Positions 13,303 through 25,900 of a stretch of 64,000 bases of DNA are shown here, piece by piece. The notes under the pieces were generated by a model. That model was not told the origin of the DNA. It made no database searches and worked only from the letters and a program-made list of their open reading frames with translations. How positions within the stretch are numbered: position 1 is the first letter of the stretch; each line of letters starts with the position of its first letter. The position numbers and the translations under genes are program-made. This DNA comes from Glandiceps talaboti (Eukaryota; Hemichordata; Enteropneusta; Spengelidae), in assembly GCF_964340395.1 (NCBI RefSeq), contig NC_135552.1, positions 27,080,681 through 27,144,680 on the forward strand, read 5' to 3'.

Positions 13303-14175
13303 ACTAAGAGTGTGAAAATCATTTAATATTCTCTGAAGTATATTTTCACCATTTTCACCATTCCACAAAGATTATCTTTCTCTCTCAGAATTCTTCATCA
13401 CGTGACCTCTACATACTGGGTCCACCACCTCTACATATAGGGTGAAATACTTCATCACCTCTACATACATTTTGTATATGTAAATCTATTGTTGTTCAAT
13501 GTGGTAAATTATACAAGTGGGTGATAGCAGTTCTTCTGTTGTGTGAATATAGTGTAATCATAGAAAGTTCCTAAAAATGTACACTTAGTTTACAAGATTA
13601 TTGAAGTCATCATCAAAAATGCCACAAAACCAATGTTCATTCAATAGCTTATATTAATATGTTACAAGTTACTATAGAATTAGTTTGTGTTGATCTCAGT
13701 AAACTATAGAATTAGTTTGTGTTGATCTCAGTAAACTATAGATTTAGTTTGTGTTGATCTCAGTAAACTATAGATTTAGTTTGTGTCGATCTCAGTAAAC
13801 TGAGAGAGACCTCAATCATAAGAATAGTATGCTTATCCAGAAATAACATGAGCAATGTGGTGTGCTCAGAACTGTAACTTGTCTTGAATATGACAGTCAT
13901 GCCATGCCATGCTATCAGCAGTCTTTTGGAGTTGAATACTAGTTTGGTTTGTCTGATGTGTGAGGGCGCCCTCATACAGCACACCTTACAGGGGCACAAA
14001 TTTCTACCTTCAATAGGTCATTCATCATCACCTATCACATATGAGCCAATACAAACACTGTTGTGACCACTGGGCAAACTCAATGAAATGTGACCTTTGA
14101 TGGTTGACCCTTGAGACCATTCACATTTGACCCTTGAGACCACCCCCTGTGATATGTACGGAGAAAACTGGTGAA
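13303..14175. other. Spacer between MED24 and MPRL-A
   Basis: No gene is seen. It holds a four-copy 32-bp tandem repeat at about 13671-13801 and then single-copy sequence that should contain the promoter and 5'UTR of the first receptor-like gene. I see no obvious TATA box. Confidence 0.5.
13671..13801 (+). repeat. 32-bp tandem repeat, 4 copies
   Basis: Unit ACTATAGAATTAGTTTGTGT then TGATCTCAGTAA, in the spacer after MED24. Confidence 0.9.
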
Positions 14176-17100
14176 ATGATGTCAGCTATATTATTGTGTT
14201 CATTTCTGCTACTTCTTGCAAGACAAACAGTTGGAGATTGTGTAAAAATCAATTCTTGTTCTTGTATGTTTGATGATGGACGTGTCATAGATTTAACACC
14301 ACTTGCTGGAAGTGGAAGTCCAACGTAAGTCTAAAAATCAAAACTGTGTTGGTTTTAAACCATCAGTCATATGACTTTCATGTGATACTAACGATGTCAG
14401 CTTCAATGCAGTGTATGAAGTGAATCTAGGCATTACTAGTCTGATACAAAAAAATCATATTTGCAAATATTTGTGCACTTTCTTCATAATAAGAATTATG
14501 AAGTTCATATATAAATACTGGTAACATATATTAATACCAGTATTATTGTTTGATGTTGGTTACTTCAGAAAAAATGCTTATGAGTATGCAGTAACATTTT
14601 TTTCATATTATTTTGTAGCTCACTTGGCAACCAGTTTAGAACTTTTTACTCATGGCAGGCACCTAAAGACATTTCAATTTTCTGATAAATCTCTGCTTAT
14701 CTTTCCTACCACAATGTCTGTGGTTTGTAAAAAAAGCTAGGAAATGTTCTGCATATGCTATTATATTATTTTGGGTGATCATCTATAGTATGACTGTGAT
14801 ATTGAGAAGTAGGGGTGGTATTGTGTATTTTGTAGTAACATACACATGGTAAATTACACATCATATGTTCTCTACTTGATTGACCTGCCTGTTTGTATAA
14901 AATACTGTAAATGTAATGTTTTCACTCTAAAATTAATTTTAATATGAATGTTTAGTAGAAGCAATAGTTTGCATCAAAATCAATGAAAATGAATTTGTGT
15001 GAAAATGACATCACTTTCATTTTTTAATTCTGACTAACCATAAGAAATAAAGTCAGATTTTATTTCAAATCAATGCATTTACTCATCAAAGTGATGTAGT
15101 TATAGTATAAATGCATGCACTCATCAAAAGTTAGTTGTTTACCCACCAAAATAAATTGGTACCAAAATGTAAAGCTTGTCTCTCAAAATAAATACTTTCA
15201 CAGTATATAATTCTGAATACCTGCAATAGAATTCTACCACCTAGGTTTGTCATGAAAACAACAAACATTCAAGTTTTTGGTCAAAACCATAACTTCCATT
15301 CCATGTGTTACACATGTATTACTATAGGTGCACATGACAATAAAGTCAGCCTTCTTGTTCTATTTGGACCCCCTAGCATGAGGTGAAATGCTCTTACAAA
15401 TACAGAGAATTCATTGGATCTACCAAGTTGATGTACATGTATGTTTTAAGTATTTAAACCCGTCATAATGTTTGTGTATTGTTTATAAATTTTGATGTCA
15501 TACAGATTCTTTCAGCTGCCTGGACCTGAGCAGTTTTTGTACAGCTACAACCCTTGTAATGATTTTTCTGATGCAGCCAAAGACTGTATTAACGTTGCCG
15601 TGAGTATTGTCCCTAAATTATGTTTTAAGAGTTTCAGACTAGACACGAGAGAAAAAAGTTACTTAGAATACAATTCATTCATCCAGATGTACAGAAAGTA
15701 TGTTCTAAAGACTGTCATATTATCATGGACAAGCCAAGTTATTGTCTTTGAACAGAAAATATGGATTATATAGCCTGTTTGTTCTATGCCATGATAATTG
15801 ATAACCCGTGTCTACATCATTCTGCAGTGCTTGAAATCTTAACCACCTTTATTTTTCCTGATTTTTCATGAATCATGTTTTAGGAGGTGTGATTATATTA
15901 TTCCCCAATATTTTTCTTCACCCAGAAAATACTCGTGACCTAAGGGTTTGTCACTATAGCATCTAGTGACTCATAGTGGTAGGTCTCCTTAGGTCACTCA
16001 TAGTGACTCATAGTGGTAGGTCTCCTTAGGTCACTCATAGTGACTCATAGTGGTAGGTCTCCTTAGGTCACTCATAGTGACTCATAGTGGTAGGGTCTCC
16101 TTAGGTCACTCATATTTTCCTTTGCAGAATGAAGAAATATATTGAAGAACAATATCTAATTTTCCCCTCATATTTTCTTCATTCAGTTGATGAAAAACAT
16201 GTAATGAGCTAATAGGCTGATAAATGATCAATTCTGTGCATGAAATGTAAAGGACTTAAGGATAGGGAGGAATATCAAACGAGAGTGAGCCCTCAAAGTG
16301 GGAGCAGAGTTCAATTTTTCAGTTCCCTAATGGATTCATTGCATGAGAAAACAATACTTTTGTGACAAATGACCCTGAGTAGTACATGTACAACCCCAAA
16401 TAGTGCATGTACAACCCCACAGCTGTGCAGGAAAGCTGTGATAATCTGAAGGTTTGTCCATAAGACCAAGTGTAAGGTCTATGGTTTATAATTCACTGCC
16501 AAAGTTATTGCTAGTCAAAGTCAAAGTGATTGCCAAAGTCAAAGTCTACTGAGTCATTGGCAAATGCAAAAAAACAAACATTGTGGACATATCACACCCA
16601 GTACACTCACCAACACCAAGGTACAGTCCTACCTGACATTACAAATTGTGTTGGTTAATAACATATCCTAATCTAATGTAATTATCTAATAATTCAAGGG
16701 TCTCCTTTCATAGGTATGCCAAATTTCTAGTGATAGGTCATTTTATTATGATCTTGGGGATCAGAATTCAGCCATCTTTAGCACAGTTGGAGATGTTGTT
16801 ACTATCACATACTCAGGTACTGGAGAACTTTCACCAAGTACAAGGTAAGGAAACCTTTTTTGTCTAGATCCTTTGCATGATGATAGTTTATTTTTAGGTT
16901 TCAATACTAAACTGTTAGCATAAAGCTAAGTGTTTGTGGAGGGACGATTGTTGAAATCCATCACAACAAAGGATTTACATTATGTTGTACATCATTGACA
17001 ATTAGATATGAAATGATCTCGTAAAATACATGGTCACAATGCTTTCACCAAAACACAAAATATTTATTTCATGTCTTAGAATGTTTGATTTAATAAAATT

Positions 17101-20100
17101 ACAGAACCAGTGAAGTAAAGCTGATATGTGCAAGTGGTGATGACAAATTGAACGTTCTTGGAGAAACGTCTCAATCATCAAGAACTTACGTGAGTATAAT
17201 CTTCAGCTGTATGCTCCCTTCAGATCAGTGTCTTCTGCTCCCCATGACAACTTCAGTCCTCTTCAGACACCAGTGTCTTCTACTCCCCATGACAACTTCA
17301 GTCCTCTTCAGACACCAGTGTCTTCTACTCCCCATGACAACTTCAGTCCTCTTCAGACACCAGTGTCTTCTACTCCCCATGACAAGTTCAGTCCTCTTCA
17401 GACACCAGTGTCTTCTGCTCGCCATGACAACTTCAGTCGTCTTCAGACACCAGTGTCTTCTGCTCCCCATGACAACTTCAGTCGTCTTCAGACACCAGTG
17501 TCTTCTACTCCCCATGACAACTTCAGTCCTCTTCAGACACCAGTGTCTTCTGCTCCCCATGACCACTTCAGTCCTCTTCAGACACCAGTGTCTTCTACTC
17601 CCCATGACAACTTCAATCCTCTTCAGACACCAGTGTCTTCTACTCCCCATGACAACTTCAGTCCTCTTCAGACACCAGTGTCTTCTGCTCCCCATGACAA
17701 CTTCAGTCCTCTTCAGACACCAGTGTCTTCTACTCCCCATGACAACTTCAATCCTCTTCAGATACCAGTGTCTCCCTTCTGCTCCCCATGACAACTTCAG
17801 TCCTCTTCAGACACCAGTGACTTCTGCTCCCCATGACAACTTCAGTCCTCTTCAGACACCAGTGTCTTCTGCTCCCCATGACAACTTCAGTCCTCTTCAG
17901 ATACCGATGCCTTCTGCTCGCCCATGACAACTTTGGCCATCGTCAGATACCATTGTCTTCTGAAAATACCATATGTCACATTTGATATTTTATACACAAT
18001 CATTCTTCTACTCTGCTCCTACAATCTGAACATGCTGCATTTGTAACACCCTACACAAAATGGTTGTCTTCATAAATGAACCATTCAGTTTCAATCTAAT
18101 GTGGGCGATGGTTGTCTTCATAAATGAACCATTAAGTTTCAATCTAATGTGGACGATGATTGTCTTCATAAATGAACCATTCAGTTTCAATCTAATATGG
18201 ACGATGATTGTCTTCAAAATGACTTTTCGTTAGGTACAGCTGACCATAAGTTGCACTCATGTCAAAACTATATAAACAATGTGACAAATATAAAATAAAG
18301 ATCATGTTGAAAGATTAAATCACATCTCCTGTAAACATTCAGATTATATCATACGTGTCATTTATATTTGATACCAGGACTTTGAATTATCTTCACTACA
18401 TTGTTGTCCCAGAGCACCTGGTGGTGGTGGTAGTAGTAGCAGTATCAGCATTGGAACTATCCTATGTATCATGTGAGTATTATGACCTTATAAGGCAATT
18501 TGATGACTTTACATGTGAGTGTTATGACCTTATAAGGCAATTTGGTGACTTTACATGTGAGTGTTATGACCTTATAAGGCAATTTGATGACTTTACATGT
18601 GAGTGTTATGACCTTATAAGGCAATTTGATGACTTTACATGTGAGTGTTATGACCTTATAAGGCAATTTGGTGACTTTACATGCGAGTGTTATGACCTTA
18701 TAAGGCAATTTTAATACTAGTTCCATGAACAAGTTTACTTGTAATTGGCTGAATCACTTTTTTACCAGTCATTGATATTACTGTGTATGTACACTGGATT
18801 GATGTCCATATGTAAACAGTTGTGAATTGTGTATGAACCATATAAATCTGTTTGTCCAAAAACATTTGAAGTTTTGCCATGGATGATTACTATATATACA
18901 GTGCATTGCTGGTTACTGTTCACTGTCTCTGTTTGATACAACCAATGCAGAAACCAATAAGAAATTGTACATTCTACACTTTAAGATATCAAGATTGCAA
19001 TTTCATGCTACATTTAGTTTAAATGGAATAAACCATTTAAACGTACTGCAACTAAACGCAGACATGCAGGGGCCAAATGTTTTGATGTCTGCATTTTGTG
19101 TCTGCATGGTGGTATATTAGTTCATTTCATTTAGACAAAATGGATCAAGAACGTGTATTCTTTAAGTCTTGCAATCTTAAAGTTGTATGAAACAGAGCCA
19201 GTGAACAACAGTAACATGCAAGGTATGGTAGTAGGTGATTATATATGAAGCAAGCACACATAATAACAAACATGAAAAATGCAGTTTCAGTTGCAGCTAA
19301 TGTATCTTTCCTGTAACAAACATAAAACAGATGTAGAATAAAAATATTGACCACAAATTCTACTTATTTTATAATAAACTTACCCTCACATTTTATAAAT
19401 TATGAAGTGAATTGCAATAAAAATGTCATAAACAATTCTTATCTGTATATTTTCAGTGTGATAGTTTTAGTCACAGTTTACTTTGTTGGTGGAATATTAT
19501 TTCTAAAGTTTGTCAAGAAAGAGGAGGGATCTGATGTGATACCAAACAAGAATTTCTGGTTTGTTTTACCGGGGTTAATAAAGGTAAGAATCTAATGTGA
19601 TATCAAACAAGAATTTCTGGGTTGTTTTACCTGGGTTAATAAAGGTAAGGATCTGATGTGATACCAAATAGTAATTTCTGGGTTGTTTTACCTGGGTTAA
19701 TAAAGGTAAGAATCTGATGTGATACCAAATAGTAATTTCTGGGTTGTTTTACCTGGGTTAATAAAGGTAAGAATCTGATGTGATACTAAACAAGAATTTC
19801 TGGGTTGTTTTACGTGGGTTAATAAAGGTAAGAATCTGATGTGATACTAAACAAGAATTTCTGGGTTGTTTTACCTGGGTTAATAAAGGTAAGAATCTGA
19901 TGTGATACCAAGCAAGAATTTCTGGGTTGTTTTACCTGGGTTAATAAAGGTAAGAATCTGATGTGATACCAAACAAGAATTTCTGGGTTGTTTTACGTGG
20001 GTTAATAAAGGTAAGAATCTGATGTGATACTAAACAAGAATTTCTGGGTTGTTTTACCTGGGTTAATAAAGGTAAGAATCTGATGTGATACCAAGCAAGA

Positions 20101-20972
20101 ATTTCTGGGTTGTTTTACCTGGGTTAATAAAGGTAAGAATCTGATGTGATACCAAGCAAGAATTTCTGGGTTGTTTTACCTGGGTTAATAAAGGTAAGAA
20201 TCTGATGTGATACCAAGCAAGAATTTCTGGGTTGTTTTACCTGGGTTAATAAAGGTAAGAATCTGATGTGATACCAAACAAGAATTTCTGGGTTGTTTTA
20301 CCTGGGTTAATAAAGGTAAGGATCTGATGTGATACCAAACAAGAATTTCTGGGTTGTTTTACCTGGGTTAATAAAGGTAAGAATCTGATGTGATACCAAG
20401 CAAGAATTTCTGGGTTGTTTTACCTGGGTTAATAAAGGTAAGAATCTGATGTGATACCAAACAAGAATTTCTGGGTTGTTTTACCTGGGTTAATAAAGGT
20501 AAGAATCTGATGTGATACCAAACAAGAATTTCTGGGTTGTTTTACCTGGGTTAATAAAGGTAAGGATCTGATGTGATACCAAACAAGAATTTCTGGGTTG
20601 TTTTACCTGGGTTAATAAAGGTAAGAATCTGATGTGATACCAAACAAGAATTTCTGGGTTGTTTTACCTGGGTTAATAAAGGTAAGGATCTGATGTGATA
20701 CCAAACAAGAATTTCTGGGTTGTTTTACCTGGGTTAATAAAGGTAAGGATCTGATGTGATACCAAACAAGAATTTCTGGGTTGTTTTACCTGGGTTAATA
20801 AAGGTAAGAATCTGATGTGATACCAAACAAGAATTTCTGGGTTGGATTACTAAATTTAAATTAATAAAATTTATAAAGTGAATTAATTGTTATGTGGTCC
20901 TTTGTTTTGTAGGAAGGCATACTTTTTGCAGTGCGTCCATGTAGGAAAACTTCTGCCTATGAGAATGTGTAG
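14176..20972 (+). CDS. MPRL-A: CD-MPR-like single-span MRH lectin receptor, 7 exons
   Basis: Likely a type I membrane lectin of the endomembrane system, related to the cation-dependent mannose-6-phosphate receptor. Exons: 14176-14324, 15506-15599, 16714-16844, 17105-17189, 18378-18472, 19457-19583, 20913-20972 (TAG), giving 246 residues. Start: ATGATG at 14176/14179; the second ATG matches the start of MPRL-B. Domains: signal peptide ending near TVGDC; MRH domain with SYNPC, VCQ, YYDLGDQ, TRTSEVKLIC, GET and TYDFEL; SIGTILCI leading into a TM helix with YFVGG; tail with NKNFW and C-terminal AYENV. Candidate sugar-binding residues equivalent to Gln66, Arg111, Glu133 and Tyr143 of mature CD-MPR are all present. 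Introns 4, 5 and 6 contain minisatellites; those in introns 5 and 6 duplicate the splice donor. Sugar specificity and cellular location are inferred from the family. Confidence 0.88.
15923..16121. repeat. Palindromic dispersed repeat, internally expanded copy (MPRL-A intron 2)
   Basis: Same inverted ends as the copy at 50859. Its centre (ACTCATAGTGGTAGGTCTCC) has expanded into about four 37-bp tandem units, so a dispersed element has seeded a minisatellite. Confidence 0.65.
17222..17930 (+). repeat. 45-bp minisatellite, ~15.7 copies, in intron 4 of MPRL-A
   Basis: The unit contains CAGTGTCTTCTGCTCCCCAT, then GACAACTTCAGTCCTCTTCA, then GACAC. Because 45 is divisible by 3 it is open in several frames, one of which continues in frame from exon 4. 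Confidence 0.93.
18061..18215 (+). repeat. 48-bp tandem repeat, ~3 copies, in intron 4 of MPRL-A
   Basis: Unit TGGTTGTCTTCATAAATGAA then CCATTCAGTTTCAATCTAAT, starting at 18061, 18109 and 18157. Confidence 0.9.
18473..18712 (+). repeat. 42-bp minisatellite, ~5.7 copies, starting at the exon-5 donor of MPRL-A
   Basis: Each unit contains CAT|GTGAGT, the same donor as exon 5, followed by TTATGACCTTATAAGGCAAT. The array begins exactly at the splice junction. Confidence 0.9.
19584..20843 (+). repeat. 61-bp minisatellite, ~20.6 copies, built from the 3' end and donor of MPRL-A exon 6
   Basis: Each unit repeats the last ~50 coding bases of exon 6 (GATACCAAACAAGAATTTC onward) plus AAG|GTAAG. Donor-like GT positions occur at 19584 and every 61 bp up to 20804, 21 in all, and look intact. 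Copies are nearly identical. Confidence 0.95.
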
Positions 20973-21234
20973 TGAGATTTGAAAGTGGAGAATGCACTGT
21001 GAGTTCCAAAGAACAAAACTGTAGTAAATCTTACTGTCACAGTGGTAAATCTTCTTCTCCACTGTCTATGGGTAAATACATGTACCTACCTACATCTGTC
21101 ATGTAGTTGAACTGAACATAGTTCATCAAACAATGGTGTGACAGACTGACTGCATTATCAGAAAACACTGATAAAAAGATGAGTTGTGTCTACACTCATA
21201 AAATTTATTCGTGTTTTATAAAACACATTTTTAT

Positions 21235-21240
21235 AATAAA
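21235..21240 (+). other. Candidate polyadenylation signal of MPRL-A
   Basis: Perfect AATAAA about 265 bases after the MPRL-A stop, in an AT-rich stretch. MPRL-B has a similar ATAATAAACT-GGATTT context, which suggests the two 3' ends share descent. Confidence 0.5.
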
Positions 21241-22108
21241 CTAGATTTACAAGTAATAGTTAATGTACTGAGACTTTAACATTGGATAATGTTATGTGAG
21301 ATCCCAATAACAAGACTTTAGCCAGTAGACTTGGATATATCGAGGAGGCTATTATCAGACGCTGCCGAGATCAACAGTAGACTTGGATTGTATCAGTTGC
21401 TACATTTACCTAGATCAACAGAGACAAGTGCAGCAAGCTACTTTACAATCATAATTAAATGCCAGATCATACTGCCACCTAGAGGTCAGCTGTAACTACA
21501 TGGAATTTGTCATTCTGATAAGGACCACTGACCTGAACAGATCAAAAGCACAGTGCTCTTTATTACTAAGTTGAACTGTTTTTAGCTGTTAATGGTTGAC
21601 GGCCATTTTGATCATGAGAGACTTTATTCATATGTCTATACACATGTTTTCAATAACAAGCTTATTAATGATGCCCTCTTTGACCTTGACCTTTATCTTC
21701 AAGGTCAAATAGGCATAACGCATCATCAAACTTCACATTTTACACACAAACTACGGAAGCAGCTGGATTGACCTCATTTGAGTGTCTATACACCTATGTT
21801 ATCAATAATGGACTTTCTAATAAGAGCTTGACCTTTGACTGTTGGCATTGACCTCTTTCTTCAAAGGGAAATAGCAAAAATTCACTAGTGCATATATACA
21901 CCTCTGAGATGCATGGCCTGATTTCAACCAAACATGGCACAAATGTCAAAAACAGTAAACCACAATTGTTCAACAGATGTGGTCACAATTTAACCATAGT
22001 GCATATGCACAACTCTAATGTGCATGGGCCTATTCAAATCAAACCTGGCACAAATATCAGATGCAGTAGTCTAAATATGTAATGACTCATTGTGGTTGTA
22101 AAAAATTC

Positions 22109-22515
22109 TAGTCTAGTTCCTGACGACCGTATTCCAATTATACACTAGCATTATCTTCACACTACGTCTAGTCAATCCCATTGCTCAAAATGTTAAATGT
22201 GGTTCAACCCTCATGGTGAATGAAGCGTAAATGATGCATGTCAGTAGTAATCCATCACAAATTGACAGGTTGTCCTCATTGCTCATTAATATTCATTTAG
22301 TACAGCTGTTTCACTTTTGACTATGATATGCAAATGTACAACCAGGACTCCACCTCCAGTCTATTTAAATTAAAATCAATGTCATCATGCATGTTTATAT
22401 GAATGCCAAGGGGGAGCACAGATATATGTGCTTGAGCAATGGGATTGACTAGACGTAGTATGAACTGAGATAATGCTAGTGTATAATCGGAATACAGTCA
22501 TCAGGAACTAGACTA
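22109..22515. mobile_element. Non-autonomous TIR element (MITE) with 9-bp target duplication
   Basis: About 83-bp terminal inverted repeats starting TAGTCTAGTTCCTGA face each other across ~240 bp of non-coding DNA. AAAAAATTC is present on both flanks (22100-22108 and 22516-22524). Long TIRs with a 9-bp duplication fit a Mutator-like (MULE) family. There is no transposase. The element sits about 450 bp before the MPRL-B start. Confidence 0.85.
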
Positions 22516-22971
22516 AAAAAATTCAGTATGAAATAAAGTTGACATTGGGACGTATATCTTCAACAATTCTTAGATTTATTGTGTTTGTGCTACATAACTG
22601 TAATCTAGATTTTAAAAAAGCTATCATTATCATTTTAGGATCTCAAAAAACTGAAACTGAAAATGTATACAGGATGTACCCAGTATAAAAAATGGGAGTG
22701 TTTGCCATGTTTTCTTTCTTTGTCTCCATATTGATAGTGTAGACACTTACAATTTTGAAAATAAAAATGTTAAGTTGATTGAAAGTAAGAGGTCAATGGG
22801 AGTAATTTTGAAATGTGTCATATACCTGTCAGATTGAGACAATACACTTTATGTCAGTAAACTTTACAAGTATTACTAGACCTTCAGCCAAGTGTTGTTT
22901 AACCTTTGAACTTTCACTGCATCTGATTAATTGCCTCATCTGTATACACCCCCAATATATATGGTGGAAAT

Positions 22972-25900
22972 ATGTCGGCGATATTATTGTGTTCATTTCT
23001 GCTACTTCTTGCAAGACAAACAGTTGGAGATTGTGTTAAAATCAATTCCTGTTCTTGTAAGTTCGATGATGGTAAAGTTATAGATCTAACACCACTTGCT
23101 GGTGAGGGTGGTAAACCAAAGTAAGTATATGCTTTGAATCTGTATTTAATCCAATGGAAAATATCAATTGCTAATGTGACTTTTATCACATGATTCTCAT
23201 ATGATGCTGTCATACTGCTTTAGCAGGTAGTCTAGCTGTTTTAGTTGCAGTGGATATCTGTATTGCTTAGATTGAAAATGCAAACATTACAACATGATAG
23301 ACAAATAAGAACATTTTTTAAAGACTTTTTTTAGTCAATACATTTCAGGCAAATATTAGTCTTTCTAGAAACCATTGCAATTCTGGTATAAGAGAATGAA
23401 AAACAAGTAAATCTGCTCAATAGATATGCACAAGTGTAGCAATTGCTTTAAATATGTTTTACATAGCAACATGTATTATGTTAAAGTAACTAGTGGACAA
23501 ACATTAAATAAATGAGATACAACACACGAAAACACCCCACAAGATTTATATAAATGCATACAATGTAATTAGGAGTAACTATCAAAACATAAACACCACA
23601 TTAGCCATGATCTCATAACTCTGTGTTCTGAGTAGAATACATCATGTTGTAATGATCAAGTAAGCTGTTATAACTTTTGCATTATAATTTCTGCAGATAT
23701 AAACAAACTTATCAAAACATTACATCAGAGGCTCCCATGTTGTTTTTGTATCAGTTGTATTGTTAGCTAATTTTGTCATTGTGTGAGGTCTTTCCGTAGC
23801 TCACTTAATTAAATCAAAAGTACTGGTGTTTTTGCATCAGTTGTATTGTTAGCTAATTTTGTCATTGTGTGAAGTCTTCCTTAGCTCACAAATTAAATCA
23901 AAAGTACTGGTGTTTTTGCAAAGGTTGTATTGTTAGCTAATTTTGTCATTGTGTGAAGTCTTTCCTTAGCTCACAAATTAAATCAAAATTACCCATGTTT
24001 TTGCATAGGTTGTATTTACTTTATAAACACTGTCAGATGATAATGTTGTTTGTATATAATTGATATTAGATTCTATGAGCAGCTGGGACCAGGATCTGAA
24101 TACTTCTATAGCTATAACCCATGTGAAGATTTTAGTGAAGACGGGGACTGTAAAGATGTAGCAGTAAGTACATTAGACGTAATAAAAAAATTGTGTGGTT
24201 CTGATTACATTCAATTTTAGAATAGATGGGGTAGGTAGATATTTTATTTTATTTTATTATTCATTTTTTTTCATATGTGAGTGTCTATGTCAGGTTTTCC
24301 ATTGTTTTCCAAATGGTCTCTGTGTTATTTATTTCTTCCTATCAGATGTACAGCCATTACAGATTGGAAGAACAGTTTTGAATGTCATTTTAAGTTGACA
24401 GCAGTTTCTGTATCCAGTATTTCTTGTTATACTTTACAATTTTTGCAATTTTATTATTTTTTCTTGAAAATGTAAAAAAAATAAATAAAGTTTAGGGTCA
24501 GTAGTGAAAAGGTAGGTGGGGTTGGGTAACCGGAACCAAACAATATTTTTTTAGGACTTAATTATCTCTAGATGCAGTATAATTTTCTTACTGCAAATAA
24601 TGTTGCAATGTCCACATACATTGTATCTCAATTTGTTTATTTGAAGAGCAATAAATACTTACAAGTCATGAATATTCATTGTTCATCTAATGCATAAACA
24701 TGTCTGTTTTATAGACCCATGACAAAAGAGTGGAACATAGCTAGACAAACAGTTGTGAAAAAAAAGTTTCAATTTAGTATTTTTTGGCAATTGACAGAAA
24801 TTTTTGTGACTCCAGAACCCAAAGTTGATGAAAATACTTTTATTTTTTGGTGTGCCATTCCCATTTAAACCAATGGTCAGGATGTATCAGGTCATGACAG
24901 AAATTACGTGGACAAATACTTGTTTTGATAAGTTTAAAATAATAGTGAACTTAAAGATTAGACACCCATTTTGTTATCCCCTACACATTTAAAAACATAT
25001 TTTTTGGTATGCATTATTATTTTCTGCTATCTTTACTCTTTGTTGTATCATTTATCCTAACTACTCTAGGTATGCCAACTTACAGTTGATAAGAAGAATT
25101 ATTATGATCTTGGTGATCAGAAGTCAGCATCGTTCTCAACAGCTGGTGAGATTGTGACTATTACATATGTTGGTCAGGGACAAATACTGCCTATGGTGGA
25201 AAGGTCTGTATTAGAAATATTTTACTTAAGGGTCGATCAGCAGATTTTACAACAAAATCCATTCTTTATACATTAACATTTATACATTAACATTTATGCA
25301 TTAACATTTATACATATAAGGCCAGTGTCTTGACTATTAAGATAGATACAACTTAAAACTATATTGTTGTGACATATTGATATAAACTATTGAAGGGACT
25401 GATGTTATCAACAGTTTTGTATTTTACTCACTTTTGTTTTGTTCATTTCATTGTTGCTTTTAACCCTGAAGAAGACCTCCTGTGTGAGGTCAAAACGTTG
25501 GTAATAAAGTTTAACATAGACAAAAGGACTTAATTGTCATTTCTTTTACCACATCCAATTTGACATTTTCTCAAATCCAAATCTCTGAGTTGACTCACCA
25601 TTGTAGCTAGACTGAGTGTAGCTTCTCTAACACATTCATAATAAATTAAGTTAATCTTGGGGTCGTATTACTTTTTCATTATCACATTTTTGCAATCACC
25701 ATACAGTTTCTTGATTTGACCTTTGACATACATGACTTTTCAGTACGTAAAAGTCTTTTCACCTGTAGGATATTGATTGTAAAATAAAATACACATTATC
25801 CTAACAGGACCAGTAAAGTAAGGTTGATTTGTGGATCTCCAGGAAGTGCTGACTCTCTAACTATATATGGTGAAAGTGGTCCAGGAACTACACTATATGT

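Larger units (their letters stand above)
20973..22971. other. 3'UTR of MPRL-A and spacer to MPRL-B
   Basis: The MPRL-A 3'UTR contains an AATAAA at 21235-21240, a good candidate polyadenylation signal. The rest shows no coding. A 407-bp TIR element lies at 22109-22515, and the remaining ~450 bp before the MPRL-B start should contain its promoter. The small reading frames here match nothing I recognise. Confidence 0.55.
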
